Below, piece after piece: positions 17,081 to 25,347 of a stretch of 64,000 bases of DNA. The position numbers and the translations under genes are program-made. Position 1 is the first letter of the stretch, and every line of letters starts with the position of its first letter. Below the pieces are notes generated by a model. It was not told where the DNA came from. It made no database searches and saw nothing but the letters and a program-made list of their open reading frames with translations. Source of the DNA: Ancylobacter crimeensis (lineage in GTDB: Bacteria; Pseudomonadota; Alphaproteobacteria; Rhizobiales; Xanthobacteraceae); NCBI RefSeq assembly GCF_023016805.1, contig NZ_JALKCH010000004.1, positions 62,001-126,000 of the forward strand, in the 5' to 3' direction.

Positions 17081-17719
17081 ATGCGCCAGCCTTCCCTCGT
17101 TCTGTTCGACATGGACGACGTGCTCTGCATCTCGGACAAGCGGGTCCGTTCGGCCCATCTCGCCCGGCTCTCCGGCGGCAATGCGGACCGTATCTATTCC
17201 GCGCTGTGGGACAGCGGCTTCAGCCATGAGGCGCTGCAGGGCGGGATGACAAACGACGTCTATCTCACCGAATATGGCCGGCGCATCGGCTATCCCATCA
17301 CCCGCGCCGAATGGATCGCCTCCCGCAGGGCCTCGATGACGCCGATCCCCGAGGTGCTGGCGCTGGTTGAACAGGTGAGGCGTCGGGCGAGGGTCGCGGT
17401 GCTCACCAACAATGTGACGCTGGTGAGCGAGCATATCGACGAACTGTTCCCCGAACTGGTCGGCCTGTTCGGTGCGGACATCTTCGCCTCCGCCGCCTTG
17501 GGCGTCGGAAAGCCGGAGGCGGCGTGCTTCCACGTCTGCCTCGCGGCGCTGGGCGTTGCGCCGGGGGAGGCGCTGTTCGTCGACGACCTCGCGGTCAATA
17601 TCGCGGGTGCGCAGGCGGCGGGGCTCGATGCCGTGCAGTTCACCACGCCGCGCAAGCTGGCGTCTGCGCTGGCCGCACGGGGTCTGGTGGCGCCCGAGGT
17701 GCTGGAGGCGGCGGGCTGA
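17081..17719 (+). CDS. HAD-superfamily hydrolase between cobW and cobN
   Basis: The product is 212 residues with all four HAD motifs: nucleophile Asp10/acid-base Asp12 in VLFDMDDVL, the motif II Thr in AVLTNN, Lys in GVGKPEAACF and the acidic pair in ALFVDDLAVNIAGA. The helical cap inserted after motif I places it in subfamily I, typical of small-molecule phosphatases. Substrate unknown. It starts 9 bp after cobW, and its TGA overlaps the cobN ATG by one base (TGATG), so it is translationally coupled into the cobalamin operon. A phosphatase step such as alpha-ribazole-phosphate hydrolysis is a speculative fit, since cobC is absent from the window. Confidence 0.88.
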   Translation: MRQPSLVLFDMDDVLCISDKRVRSAHLARLSGGNADRIYSALWDSGFSHEALQGGMTNDVYLTEYGRRIGYPITRAEWIASRRASMTPIPEVLALVEQVRRRARVAVLTNNVTLVSEHIDELFPELVGLFGADIFASAALGVGKPEAACFHVCLAALGVAPGEALFVDDLAVNIAGAQAAGLDAVQFTTPRKLASALAARGLVAPEVLEAAG

Positions 17720-20700
17720 TGCACATCCTCGCCACCACCAGCGCCAGCCTCGACGACCTCGTCGAGCCGATCGATCTCGGCCAGGCGCCGGGCGAGATGG
17801 TGGTGGCCTCCTTCACCGACAGCGACCTCGCCGTGCTGGCGCGGGCGTGGAAGGCGGGGCGGCATGAACTGCCTTCGCTGCGTCTCGCCCCGCTCGCCGC
17901 GCTGCGGCACCCGATGTCGGTGGATTTGTGGATCGACAAGGTGGCCTCGCGGGCGCGGGTCGTCGTGCTGCGCCTGCTCGGCGGACTCGACTGGTGGCGC
18001 TACGGCGCCGAACGGCTTTCCGCCGAAGCGCGGGCGCGGGGTATCGCGCTCGCCCTGCTGCCGGGCGAGGACCGGGACGACGACCGGCTGGCGGCGCTCT
18101 CCACCCTTCCGGCGGATGAGCTTGCTGCACTGCTCGCCTGTTTCCGCGCCGGCGGGCCGACGAACATGGCCGCGCTGCTGCGACGGATGGCAAGGCTGGC
18201 CGGCCGGACCTGCGAGGTGCCGCCGCCCCAGCCGGTGCCGCTGGCGGGAATCTATCACTGGGACGGCGAAGCCGGTCAGCGCTCCGCTCCCTCACCCCAG
18301 CTCTCTTCCCTGTGGGGAGAAGAGGCGGGTTGCTCGGGGGCGGGGGGCGCACGTCCATACGGCGAGCCGGAAGCCGTTTCACCGGAGCGGAGAGGGTTAC
18401 AAAGCGCGCCGGAAACCCTCTCCCCCTCGGGGCGAAAGTTGGGTGAGGGGCCTTCGCCGTCCCCCGCTCTGGAGCCGTCTTCATTCCCCGACCATGCGCC
18501 TATCGTTCCCGTCCTTTTCTACCGCTCCATGTGGCTCGCCGCCGACACCGCTCCGGTCGACGCGCTGTGCGCCGCGCTGGCCGAGCGTGGACTGGCGCCG
18601 CGGCCGATCTTCGTCGCCAGCCTGCGCGAGCCGACATCGGTTGCCCTGCTGCGCGAGAGCTTCGCCGCCGATCCGCCGTCCGTCATCGTCACCCTTACCG
18701 CCTTTGCGAGCGCCGAACCGGGCGAGGACAGCGTGCTCGATGCGCCCTGCGTGCCGGTGCTGCAGGCCGTGGTCGCGACCACCCGGCGCGAGGCCTGGGC
18801 GGAGGGCGCGCGCGGGCTGACCGGCGCCGACCTCGCCATGCATGTCGTTCTGCCCGAACTCGACGGGCGGGTGCTGGCCGGCGCGCTTTCCTTCAAGGCC
18901 GCGGAGCCGCCCGATGCCGATCTCGGCGACGGCGCGGGCGGCGGACGCTTCATCAATGCGGTCGAGCCCGATCGCGTCGCGCAGGTGGCGGACCGGGTCG
19001 CGCGGCTGGTGAGGCTTCATCGCACGGCTTCGGGCGAGCGGCGCATCGGCATCCTCATTCCCGATTATGCCGGCGCGCCGGGGCGGACCGGCTGGGCGGT
19101 GGGGCTCGACGTGCCGGAAAGCGTGCGCCTCCTGCTCGGCGATCTCGCCGGGGTCGGTTATCGGGTGGAGGCGATCCCGCCTGATGCCCGCGTGCTGCTC
19201 GACGAGCTGGCGGGCGGCGAGGCGAGCCTCGACCTTGCCGTCTATCGCCGCCATCTCGCCGGTCTGCCGGAAGCCGCGCGGACGGCCATGCTGGCCGCAT
19301 GGGGCGAGCCGGAGGCCGATCCCGATGTCGCGGACGACGCCTTTCATTTCCGGGCGAAGCGTTTCGGCCATGTGTGGGTCGCCATCGCCCCGGAGCGCGG
19401 GTCGCGGATCGAGCGGCGGGCGCAGTATCACGATCCCGCCTTGCCGCCGCGCCACGCCTTGCTTGCCTTCGGGCTGTGGCTGCGGGAGGTCGCCGGGCTC
19501 GACGCGCTGGTCCATATGGGCGCGCACGGCACGCTGGAATGGCTACCGGGCAAGCAGGCGGCCCTGACCGCCGGCTGTTTCCCGGAACTTGTGCTCGGCG
19601 CCCTGCCGGTTGCCTATCCCTTCATCGTCTCCAATCCCGGCGAGGCGGCGCAGGCCAAGCGCCGCATCGCGGCCGTCACCCTCGGGCACCTGCCCCCGCC
19701 CATGATCGAGGGAGCGGAGTCAGGGGAGCGCGCCGGGCTGGAGCGGCTGGTCGAGGAATATGCCGAGGCCGAGGGCCTGGATCGCCGCCGCCGCGAAAGG
19801 CTGGCGCGGCTCATCGTCGAGGAAGCCACCCGGCTCGGCGTCGCGCGCGAGGCGGGCGTCGCCGCAGGCGGCGAGGACATCGCGGCGCTGCAGGCGATCG
19901 ACGGCTGGCTCTGCGACCTTAAGGAGATGCGGCTGAAGGATGGCTTCCACCTCTATGGCCGCGGCGCCTGCGGGGAGGAGGAGCGCGCCGGCCTGCTGGC
20001 GGCGCTGGACGGCCGGCGGGTGAAGGCGGGTCCGGCCGGCGCGCCGGGGCGGGGGCGCAGCGACGTTCTGCCGACCGGGCGCAACATCTTCGCCAGCGAT
20101 CCGCGCACCTTGCCGACCCGGACGGCGATGGATCTCGGCCGGCTGGCGGCGGAGGAGGTGCTGCGCGCCTACCTTCAGGACCATGGCGCGTGGCCGCGGC
20201 GGCTGGTGCTCGACCTGTGGGGCAGCGCCTCGCTGCGCACCGGGGGCGAGGAAATCGCGCAGGGCCTCGCCCTGATGGGCTGCCGCCCGCTGTGGGATGC
20301 GGGCACCGGGCGGATTACCGGCATTGAGGTGTTGCCGCCGGCGGTGCTTGGCCGGCCGCGGGTGGATGTCACCTTCCGCATCTCCGGCCTGTTCCGCGAC
20401 CTGTTCCCGGCGCAGATTGCGCTGATCGACGCGGCGTTGAAAGCGGTGGCGGCGCGTGAGGAAAGCGTCGAGGAGAACCCCCTGCGCGCCGAACCGGACG
20501 GCCCGCGCATCTTCGGCTCGGCGCCGGGCGCCTATGGGGCGGGTCTTGCCGATCTGCCGGAGGGCGTGCCCGACCGCGACGCGCTGGGCGCGGCCTATCT
20601 CGACAGCGCCCGTTTCGTCTATGGCGGGGCGGAGGGGATCGGCCGACCGGCGGGCGAGGCCTTCGCCGCGCGGGTGGCGCAAGCGGACCTGCTGCTGCAC

Positions 20701-21198
20701 GGCGCGGACGATCCCGGCCGCGACCTGCTGGAAGGCGATGCGGACCTTGCCTTCATCGGCGGTTTCGCGGCGGCGGCGGCGCGGCTCGGCCATGCGCCCG
20801 ACCTCGTGGTGCTCGACACCGCGGATCCGGCCCGGCCGCGCGCCCGGCCGCTGGCGCAGGCGCTGGCGCGCATCGTCCATGGACGGGTGGCGCCGCGCTA
20901 CATTGCCGGGCTGCTGCGCCACGGCCCGCGCGGGGCGGCGGAAATTGCCGAGACGGTCGACCGGCTGGTGGGCTTCGCTGCCGCGACGCCCGCCGTCTCC
21001 GGACATCTGATCGAGCGGCTGCATGCCGCCTATGTCGCCGACACCGAGGTCCGCGACTTCCTCGCCGCGCAGAGCCCGGAGGCCGCCCGGCTCGTCGCCC
21101 GCCGATTTTCCGAAGCGCAGGCGCGCGGGCTCTGGCACCCGCGCCGCAACGATGTCGCGGCCGACCTCGCGACGCTGGCCGGGGAGGCGGCGCAATGA
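17719..21198 (+). CDS. cobN: Cobaltochelatase large subunit CobN, carrying an in-frame repeat
   Basis: The 1159-residue protein is the large subunit of the ATP-dependent CobNST chelatase that inserts Co2+ into hydrogenobyrinic acid a,c-diamide. It resembles magnesium chelatase BchH: VPVLFYRSMW, MGAHGTLEWLPGKQ, SNPGEAAQAKRR, LPTGRNIFASDPRTLPT, VLDLWGSASLRTGGEEIAQ and VDVTFRISGLFRDLFP are family blocks. ATG 17719 overlaps the HAD stop. Residues ~190-245 are a low-complexity Ser/Pro/Gly-rich stretch encoded by a palindromic repeat (18289-18450) that interrupts the N-terminal region between LAGIYHWDG and IVPVLFY without breaking the frame. cobS and cobT are not in this window. Confidence 0.96.
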   Translation: MHILATTSASLDDLVEPIDLGQAPGEMVVASFTDSDLAVLARAWKAGRHELPSLRLAPLAALRHPMSVDLWIDKVASRARVVVLRLLGGLDWWRYGAERLSAEARARGIALALLPGEDRDDDRLAALSTLPADELAALLACFRAGGPTNMAALLRRMARLAGRTCEVPPPQPVPLAGIYHWDGEAGQRSAPSPQLSSLWGEEAGCSGAGGARPYGEPEAVSPERRGLQSAPETLSPSGRKLGEGPSPSPALEPSSFPDHAPIVPVLFYRSMWLAADTAPVDALCAALAERGLAPRPIFVASLREPTSVALLRESFAADPPSVIVTLTAFASAEPGEDSVLDAPCVPVLQAVVATTRREAWAEGARGLTGADLAMHVVLPELDGRVLAGALSFKAAEPPDADLGDGAGGGRFINAVEPDRVAQVADRVARLVRLHRTASGERRIGILIPDYAGAPGRTGWAVGLDVPESVRLLLGDLAGVGYRVEAIPPDARVLLDELAGGEASLDLAVYRRHLAGLPEAARTAMLAAWGEPEADPDVADDAFHFRAKRFGHVWVAIAPERGSRIERRAQYHDPALPPRHALLAFGLWLREVAGLDALVHMGAHGTLEWLPGKQAALTAGCFPELVLGALPVAYPFIVSNPGEAAQAKRRIAAVTLGHLPPPMIEGAESGERAGLERLVEEYAEAEGLDRRRRERLARLIVEEATRLGVAREAGVAAGGEDIAALQAIDGWLCDLKEMRLKDGFHLYGRGACGEEERAGLLAALDGRRVKAGPAGAPGRGRSDVLPTGRNIFASDPRTLPTRTAMDLGRLAAEEVLRAYLQDHGAWPRRLVLDLWGSASLRTGGEEIAQGLALMGCRPLWDAGTGRITGIEVLPPAVLGRPRVDVTFRISGLFRDLFPAQIALIDAALKAVAAREESVEENPLRAEPDGPRIFGSAPGAYGAGLADLPEGVPDRDALGAAYLDSARFVYGGAEGIGRPAGEAFAARVAQADLLLHGADDPGRDLLEGDADLAFIGGFAAAAARLGHAPDLVVLDTADPARPRARPLAQALARIVHGRVAPRYIAGLLRHGPRGAAEIAETVDRLVGFAAATPAVSGHLIERLHAAYVADTEVRDFLAAQSPEAARLVARRFSEAQARGLWHPRRNDVAADLATLAGEAAQ
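18289..18450. repeat. Palindromic repeat element inserted in frame in cobN
   Basis: CCCTCACCC (18289-18297) and GGGTGAGGG (18441-18449) form inverted ends. Inside are CTCTTCCCTGTGGGGAGAAGAG (around 18303-18324) and AACCCTCTCCCCCTCGGGGC (18414-18433), the style of rhizobial intergenic palindromes. The span by these ends is 162 bp, a multiple of three, and it is read through with no stop. A related intergenic element, also built on CCCTCTCCCC...GGGGAGAGGG, lies at 57795-57921. True insertion boundaries may differ by a few bases. Confidence 0.75.
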
Positions 21199-22445
21199 GC
21201 GGGGCTCCTGATCGCAGGCGCGGTGCTTGTCCGACGCTGCCCGCGCCGATGGCGACCGGCGACGGCCTGCTCGCCCGCATCGCCCTGGCCGCGCCGGCGA
21301 TGCCGGTCGCCCTGATCGCGCTCGGCGCGCTGGCTAAGCGTCACGGCAATGGCCTGATCGACGTCACCGCGCGTGGCAAGCTGCAGATTCGCGGCCTCAC
21401 GCCGGTGAGCGCGCCGCGTCTGGCGGCCGATGTGGCTGCGCTGACGGACAACGGCTTGCCCATCCGCGAAGGTCTGGAGATCCAGAGCGGCGCTTTGGCG
21501 GGACGTGATCCGGCGATGGCGTTCGATCCGCGGCCCATCGTCGAGACGATCGCCGCCGGGGCGGCCGGAGGACTCGCGGGCCGTCTCGCGCCCAAGGTCG
21601 CGGTGGTGGTGGATGGCGGCGGGGCGCTGCCGCTGGCAGGGTTGTCGGGCGACATCGTCCTTATGCCGGGCGGGGAGGGGCGGCTTGCCCTTTTCGCAGG
21701 CGGCGTTCGCCTCGGCACCGTGCCGGCGGAACGGGCGGCGGCAGCGACGCTCGCGCTGCTCCACCGGTTGGCGCAGGAAGGGCCTGCGGCGAGGATGACC
21801 GAGCTGGTCGGCCGTCACGGGGCGGAATCGTTCGCGGACAGGCTGGCCGGAACCGGATTCGCTGTGCAGCCGGGGGACGCCGCGCCTGCCCTTGCCGTAG
21901 AACCGATCGGCCGCTTTCAGCTGGCCGACGGTGGGCTGGCGCTGGGCTTCGGCGTCGCCTTCGGGCAGATCGAGGCGGACGCTCTCAGTGGGATCGCGGA
22001 GGTTGCCCAACGCCTCGGGGCTGATGGCGTCGCGCCCGTGCCGGGGCGGGCGCTCCTTCTTCTCGGCGTGAGGCCGGAGGCGGCGGAAGCCGTGCGAAAA
22101 CAGGCTGTTGCGCTCGGCTTCATCGCGCAGCCGGACGATCCGCGCCGGCACATTTTCGCCTGTCCCGGCGCGCCGCGCTGCGCTTCGGGCCGGCTCCCGG
22201 CACGGGCGCTTGCGGGGCTGGTGGCGAACCGGCTGGGCGAAGGGCTGGGCGGGCGGGACCTCCACATTTCCGGCTGTGCCAAGGGCTGCGCGCATCCGGC
22301 TCCTGCGGACATCACGCTCGTCGGACTGGACGAAGGGGCCGGGCTCGTGCTGCAAGGCACGGCGCGCGGGGCGCCCGGTCGCCGGTTCGCCGCTGCGGAC
22401 CTGCTCGACGAGGTCGCGCGCCTTCTGGAGACCGATCTTGGCTGA
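21195..22445 (+). CDS. cobG: Precorrin-3B synthase CobG
   Basis: The 416-residue oxygenase of the aerobic pathway converts precorrin-3A to precorrin-3B. It has the duplicated nitrite/sulfite-reductase ferredoxin-like halves (RGKLQIRGL near residue 58 and HISGCAKGCAHPAPADITLVG near 355) and Cys residues in FACPGAPRCASG and SGCAKGCAH for the [4Fe-4S] cluster. ATG 21195 overlaps the cobN TGA (ATGA). Its presence shows the oxygen-dependent cobalamin route. Confidence 0.95.
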   Translation: MSGAPDRRRGACPTLPAPMATGDGLLARIALAAPAMPVALIALGALAKRHGNGLIDVTARGKLQIRGLTPVSAPRLAADVAALTDNGLPIREGLEIQSGALAGRDPAMAFDPRPIVETIAAGAAGGLAGRLAPKVAVVVDGGGALPLAGLSGDIVLMPGGEGRLALFAGGVRLGTVPAERAAAATLALLHRLAQEGPAARMTELVGRHGAESFADRLAGTGFAVQPGDAAPALAVEPIGRFQLADGGLALGFGVAFGQIEADALSGIAEVAQRLGADGVAPVPGRALLLLGVRPEAAEAVRKQAVALGFIAQPDDPRRHIFACPGAPRCASGRLPARALAGLVANRLGEGLGGRDLHISGCAKGCAHPAPADITLVGLDEGAGLVLQGTARGAPGRRFAAADLLDEVARLLETDLG

Positions 22446-23079
22446 GCCGAACACCTTCACCTATGAGCGCGACGGCCGCGCGATTTATGAGCGATCCTTC
22501 GCCATCATCCGCGCCGAGGCCGATCTCTCCGCCTTTTCGCAGGACGAGGCCGATGTCGCCGTGCGCATGATCCATGCCTGCGGTCTCGTGGAAGCGGCCG
22601 GCTCCATTGCCTTCGGGCCCGGCGTGGTGGAAGCCGCGCGTGCGGCGTTGACGGCTGGTGCGCCGATCCTGTGCGATGCCGAGATGGTGGCCCATGGCGT
22701 GACCCGCGCCCGGTTGCCGGCGGGCAACGAGGTGGTGTGCACGCTGCGCGACCCGCAGGTGCCGGCGCTGGCGGAAAAGCTCGGCACCACCCGCTCGGCG
22801 GCGGCGCTGGACCTGTGGCGCGACCGGCTGGCGGGGGCCGTGGTCGCCATCGGCAATGCGCCGACGGCGCTGTTTCATCTCATGGAGATGCTGGCGGCGG
22901 GCGCGCCGAAGCCGGCGGCGATCCTCGGCATGCCGGTGGGCTTCGTCGGCGCGGCGGAGTCCAAGGACGCGCTGGCGAGCGGTGGGCATGGCGTGCCGTG
23001 GCTGATCGTGCGCGGGCGGCTCGGCGGCAGCGCGATGACGGCAGCGGCGGTGAACGCATTGGCGAGGCCCGGCCTGTGA
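22438..23079 (+). CDS. cobH: Precorrin-8X methylmutase CobH
   Basis: The 213-residue enzyme moves a methyl from C11 to C12 to give hydrogenobyrinic acid. Family blocks are RSFAIIRAEADL, VRMIHACGLVEAA (with the catalytic His), GAPILCDAEMV, GNAPTALFHLME and PVGFVGAAESK. The start is TTG at 22438: GGAG at 22427-22430 is 7 nt upstream, no ATG occurs before MIHAC, and the N-terminal family sequence would otherwise be lost. It overlaps cobG by 8 bp. Confidence 0.95.
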   Translation: MAEPNTFTYERDGRAIYERSFAIIRAEADLSAFSQDEADVAVRMIHACGLVEAAGSIAFGPGVVEAARAALTAGAPILCDAEMVAHGVTRARLPAGNEVVCTLRDPQVPALAEKLGTTRSAAALDLWRDRLAGAVVAIGNAPTALFHLMEMLAAGAPKPAAILGMPVGFVGAAESKDALASGGHGVPWLIVRGRLGGSAMTAAAVNALARPGL

Positions 23080-23819
23080 GCGCGCTTTCCTCCACGCGCG
23101 GCCGACTGGTCGGGGTCGGCGTTGGGCCCGGCGACCCGGAACTCCTCACGCTCAAGGCGGTGCGGGCGCTGCAGGAGACCGATGTCGTCGCCTATTTCGC
23201 CAAGCTCGGCAACGGCAGCGTGGCACGACGCATCGCCGCCCCGCATCTGCGCGCGGGGACGGTGGAATTGCCGCTCGGCTATCCGGTGACGACCGAGATC
23301 CACCGCCATGACGACGCCTATCGCCATGCGATCGCCGGCTTTTACGACGCGGCGGCGGAGGAGGTGGCGGCGCATATCGAGGCCGGGCGCCATGTCGCCG
23401 TGCTCTCCGAGGGCGATCCTCTGTTCTACGGCTCCTACATGCATCTGCATGTGCGCCTTGCCCTGCGCTACCGGGCCGAGGTCATTCCCGGCGTCACCGG
23501 CATGTCCGGTTGCTGGTCGCAGGCGGGGACGCCGATCGCGCAGGGCGACGACGTGCTCAGCGTCCTGCCCGGCACGCTGGACGAGGATGTGCTGATCCGC
23601 CGCCTGATGCAGGCCGATGCCGCCGTCATCATGAAGGTGGGCCGCAACCTGCCGAAGATCCGCCGCGCGCTCGCCGTCGCCGGCCGGCTTCCGCGCGCTC
23701 TCTATGTAGAGCGCGGCACGATGGAGGGCTCGCACGCCATTCCCCTCGCCGAGCGGGGCGAGGAGCCAGCGCCCTATTTCGCCATCGTGCTGGTGCCGGG
23801 CTGGGAGGGGCGCGCGTGA
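23076..23819 (+). CDS. cobI: Precorrin-2 C20-methyltransferase CobI
   Basis: The 247-residue SAM-dependent methyltransferase has the corrin methylase fold: GRLVGVGVGPGDPELLTLKAV at the N-terminus, VLSEGDPLFYGSYMHL (residues ~100-115), EVIPGVTGMSGCW and VIMKVGRNLPKI. GTG 23076 overlaps the cobH TGA (GTGA), pointing to coupled translation. It makes precorrin-3A, the substrate of the upstream CobG. Confidence 0.95.
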   Translation: MSALSSTRGRLVGVGVGPGDPELLTLKAVRALQETDVVAYFAKLGNGSVARRIAAPHLRAGTVELPLGYPVTTEIHRHDDAYRHAIAGFYDAAAEEVAAHIEAGRHVAVLSEGDPLFYGSYMHLHVRLALRYRAEVIPGVTGMSGCWSQAGTPIAQGDDVLSVLPGTLDEDVLIRRLMQADAAVIMKVGRNLPKIRRALAVAGRLPRALYVERGTMEGSHAIPLAERGEEPAPYFAIVLVPGWEGRA

Positions 23820-24589
23820 GCGGGCGGCTGATCGTGGTCGGGCTCGGGCCGGGCGAGGCGCGCTTCCTGACCCCGCAGGCGGGTGAGGCTTTGGAACGTG
23901 CCGAGGCGCTTTACGGTTATGGTCCCTATCTCGACCGGGTGCCGGCGCGCAACGGGCAGAGCAAGATCGCCTCCGACAATCGCGAGGAACTGGGACGCGC
24001 CAAGGCCGCGCTGGCCCACGCGGCGGCGGGCGCCTGCGTCGCGGTGGTGTCGGGCGGGGATCCCGGCGTCTTCGCCATGGCGGCGGCGGTGATGGAGGCC
24101 ATCGAGGACGGGCCTGAGGAATGGCGCGCGCTCGATGTCGAGGTGGTGCCGGGCATCACCGCCATGCTCGCGGTGGCGGCGATGGCGGGGGCGCCGCTCG
24201 GCCATGATTTCTGCGCGCTTTCGCTCTCCGACAATCTCAAGCCGCTGGAGCTGGTGGAAAAGCGCCTTCGGCTCGCCGCGGAGGCGGGGCTGGTGATCGC
24301 GCTCTACAATCCCGTCTCGAAGGCTCGGCCTTGGCAGCTCGACCGGGCCTTCGAGGTGCTGCGCGAAGCGCTGCCGGCAACGGTGCCGGTGGTGTTCGGC
24401 CATGCCGCCGGGCGTGCGGATGCGCGCATCGCGGTGGTGCCGCTCAGCGAGGCGCGGGGCGGGATGGCGGATATGGCGACCTGCATCATCATCGGCTCGT
24501 CCGACACGCGGCTGATCACGCGCGAAGGCCTGACGCCGCTGGTCTATGCGCCACGTTCGGCCATGGGCGCCGCGAAGGCGGCCGGATGA
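23816..24589 (+). CDS. cobJ: Precorrin-3B C17-methyltransferase CobJ
   Basis: The 257-residue corrin methylase performs the ring-contraction methylation to precorrin-4. Motifs are VVGLGPGEARFLTPQA, YGYGPYLDRVP, VVSGGDPGVFAMAAAVME, VVPGITAMLAVAA, FCALSLSDNLKP and ALYNPVSKARP. GTG 23816 overlaps the cobI TGA. Its last ~45 bases overlap the convergent end of cobK on the other strand. Confidence 0.95.
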   Translation: MSGRLIVVGLGPGEARFLTPQAGEALERAEALYGYGPYLDRVPARNGQSKIASDNREELGRAKAALAHAAAGACVAVVSGGDPGVFAMAAAVMEAIEDGPEEWRALDVEVVPGITAMLAVAAMAGAPLGHDFCALSLSDNLKPLELVEKRLRLAAEAGLVIALYNPVSKARPWQLDRAFEVLREALPATVPVVFGHAAGRADARIAVVPLSEARGGMADMATCIIIGSSDTRLITREGLTPLVYAPRSAMGAAKAAG

Positions 24590-25347
24590 GTGCTCGGCGG
24601 CAGCGCCTCGATGAAGGCGAGTACCCCGGCGACACTTGCCACTGTCGGCACGTCCGGCCGGGCCGGCGGAGTGACGAGCACGACCTTCAGGCCGAGCGCC
24701 CGGGCCGCGGCGATCTTGCCATAGCCCGCCGCCCCGCCGCTGTTCTTGGCGAGCACGATCTCGATGGCGTGCGCCTCCAGCAGGGCGCGCTCGTCCTCTT
24801 CCGCGAAGGGGCCGCGCGCCTCGATGGTGCCGGCGAGCGGCACGTTCAGCGGCGGCTCGACAGGATCGACGCTGCGCAGCAGATAGAGGTGCTGCGGCGC
24901 GGCCTCGACGGTGCGCACCTCGTTGCGGCCAAGCGCGACGAAGACGCGGCGTGGCACGGCGCCCAGGGCCACGACCGCACCGGCGACATCCGGCACCTCG
25001 CACCAGTCGTCTCCCGCCTGCCGCTGCCAGCAAGGCCGGGCGAGGGCGAGCATCGGCACACCCGCCCTGCGGGCGGCGTTGGCGGCGTTGGCGGAGATGG
25101 CGGCGGCAAAGGGATGTGTGGCGTCGACCAGAGCGTCGAACCCTTCCTGCCGCAGGACGCTCGCAAGGCCATCCGCCCCGCCGAAACCGCCGATGCGGGT
25201 CGGTACGGGCAGCGGCGCGGGGTTGCGCGTGCGCCCGGCAAGGGAGACGGTGAGGGCGATGTCGCGGCGCGACGCGAGCGCCTCGGCGATCTGGCGCGCC
25301 TCGGTCGTGCCGCCGAGAAGGAGGATGCGGCGGATGGAGCCCTTCAT
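24544..25347 (-). CDS. cobK: Precorrin-6A reductase CobK, antisense in the operon
   Basis: The 267-residue NADPH-dependent reductase starts RRILLLGGTTEARQIAEAL (nucleotide-binding loop) and contains DALVDATHPFAAAISANAANAA, LARPCWQ, ALGRNEV and the conserved KNSGGAAGYGKIAAAR. It is on the minus strand inside an otherwise plus-strand operon. Its 3' end overlaps cobJ by 46 bp and its ATG (complement of 25345-25347) shares three bases with the cobL ATG (25346-25348). No obvious promoter of its own is visible, since the region upstream of it is cobL coding sequence. Confidence 0.95.
   Translation of the reverse strand: MKGSIRRILLLGGTTEARQIAEALASRRDIALTVSLAGRTRNPAPLPVPTRIGGFGGADGLASVLRQEGFDALVDATHPFAAAISANAANAARRAGVPMLALARPCWQRQAGDDWCEVPDVAGAVVALGAVPRRVFVALGRNEVRTVEAAPQHLYLLRSVDPVEPPLNVPLAGTIEARGPFAEEDERALLEAHAIEIVLAKNSGGAAGYGKIAAARALGLKVVLVTPPARPDVPTVASVAGVLAFIEALPPSTHPAAFAAPMAERGA

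Noticed and set aside
15665-17533. A 622-codon open frame antisense to cobW and the HAD gene
   Set aside because: No domain, crosses the plus-strand riboswitch, and the opposite strand has clear families.
24544-24589. Truncation or frameshift at the end of cobJ or cobK
   Set aside because: Both proteins have full family length; the 46-bp overlap is a tail-to-tail gene overlap.
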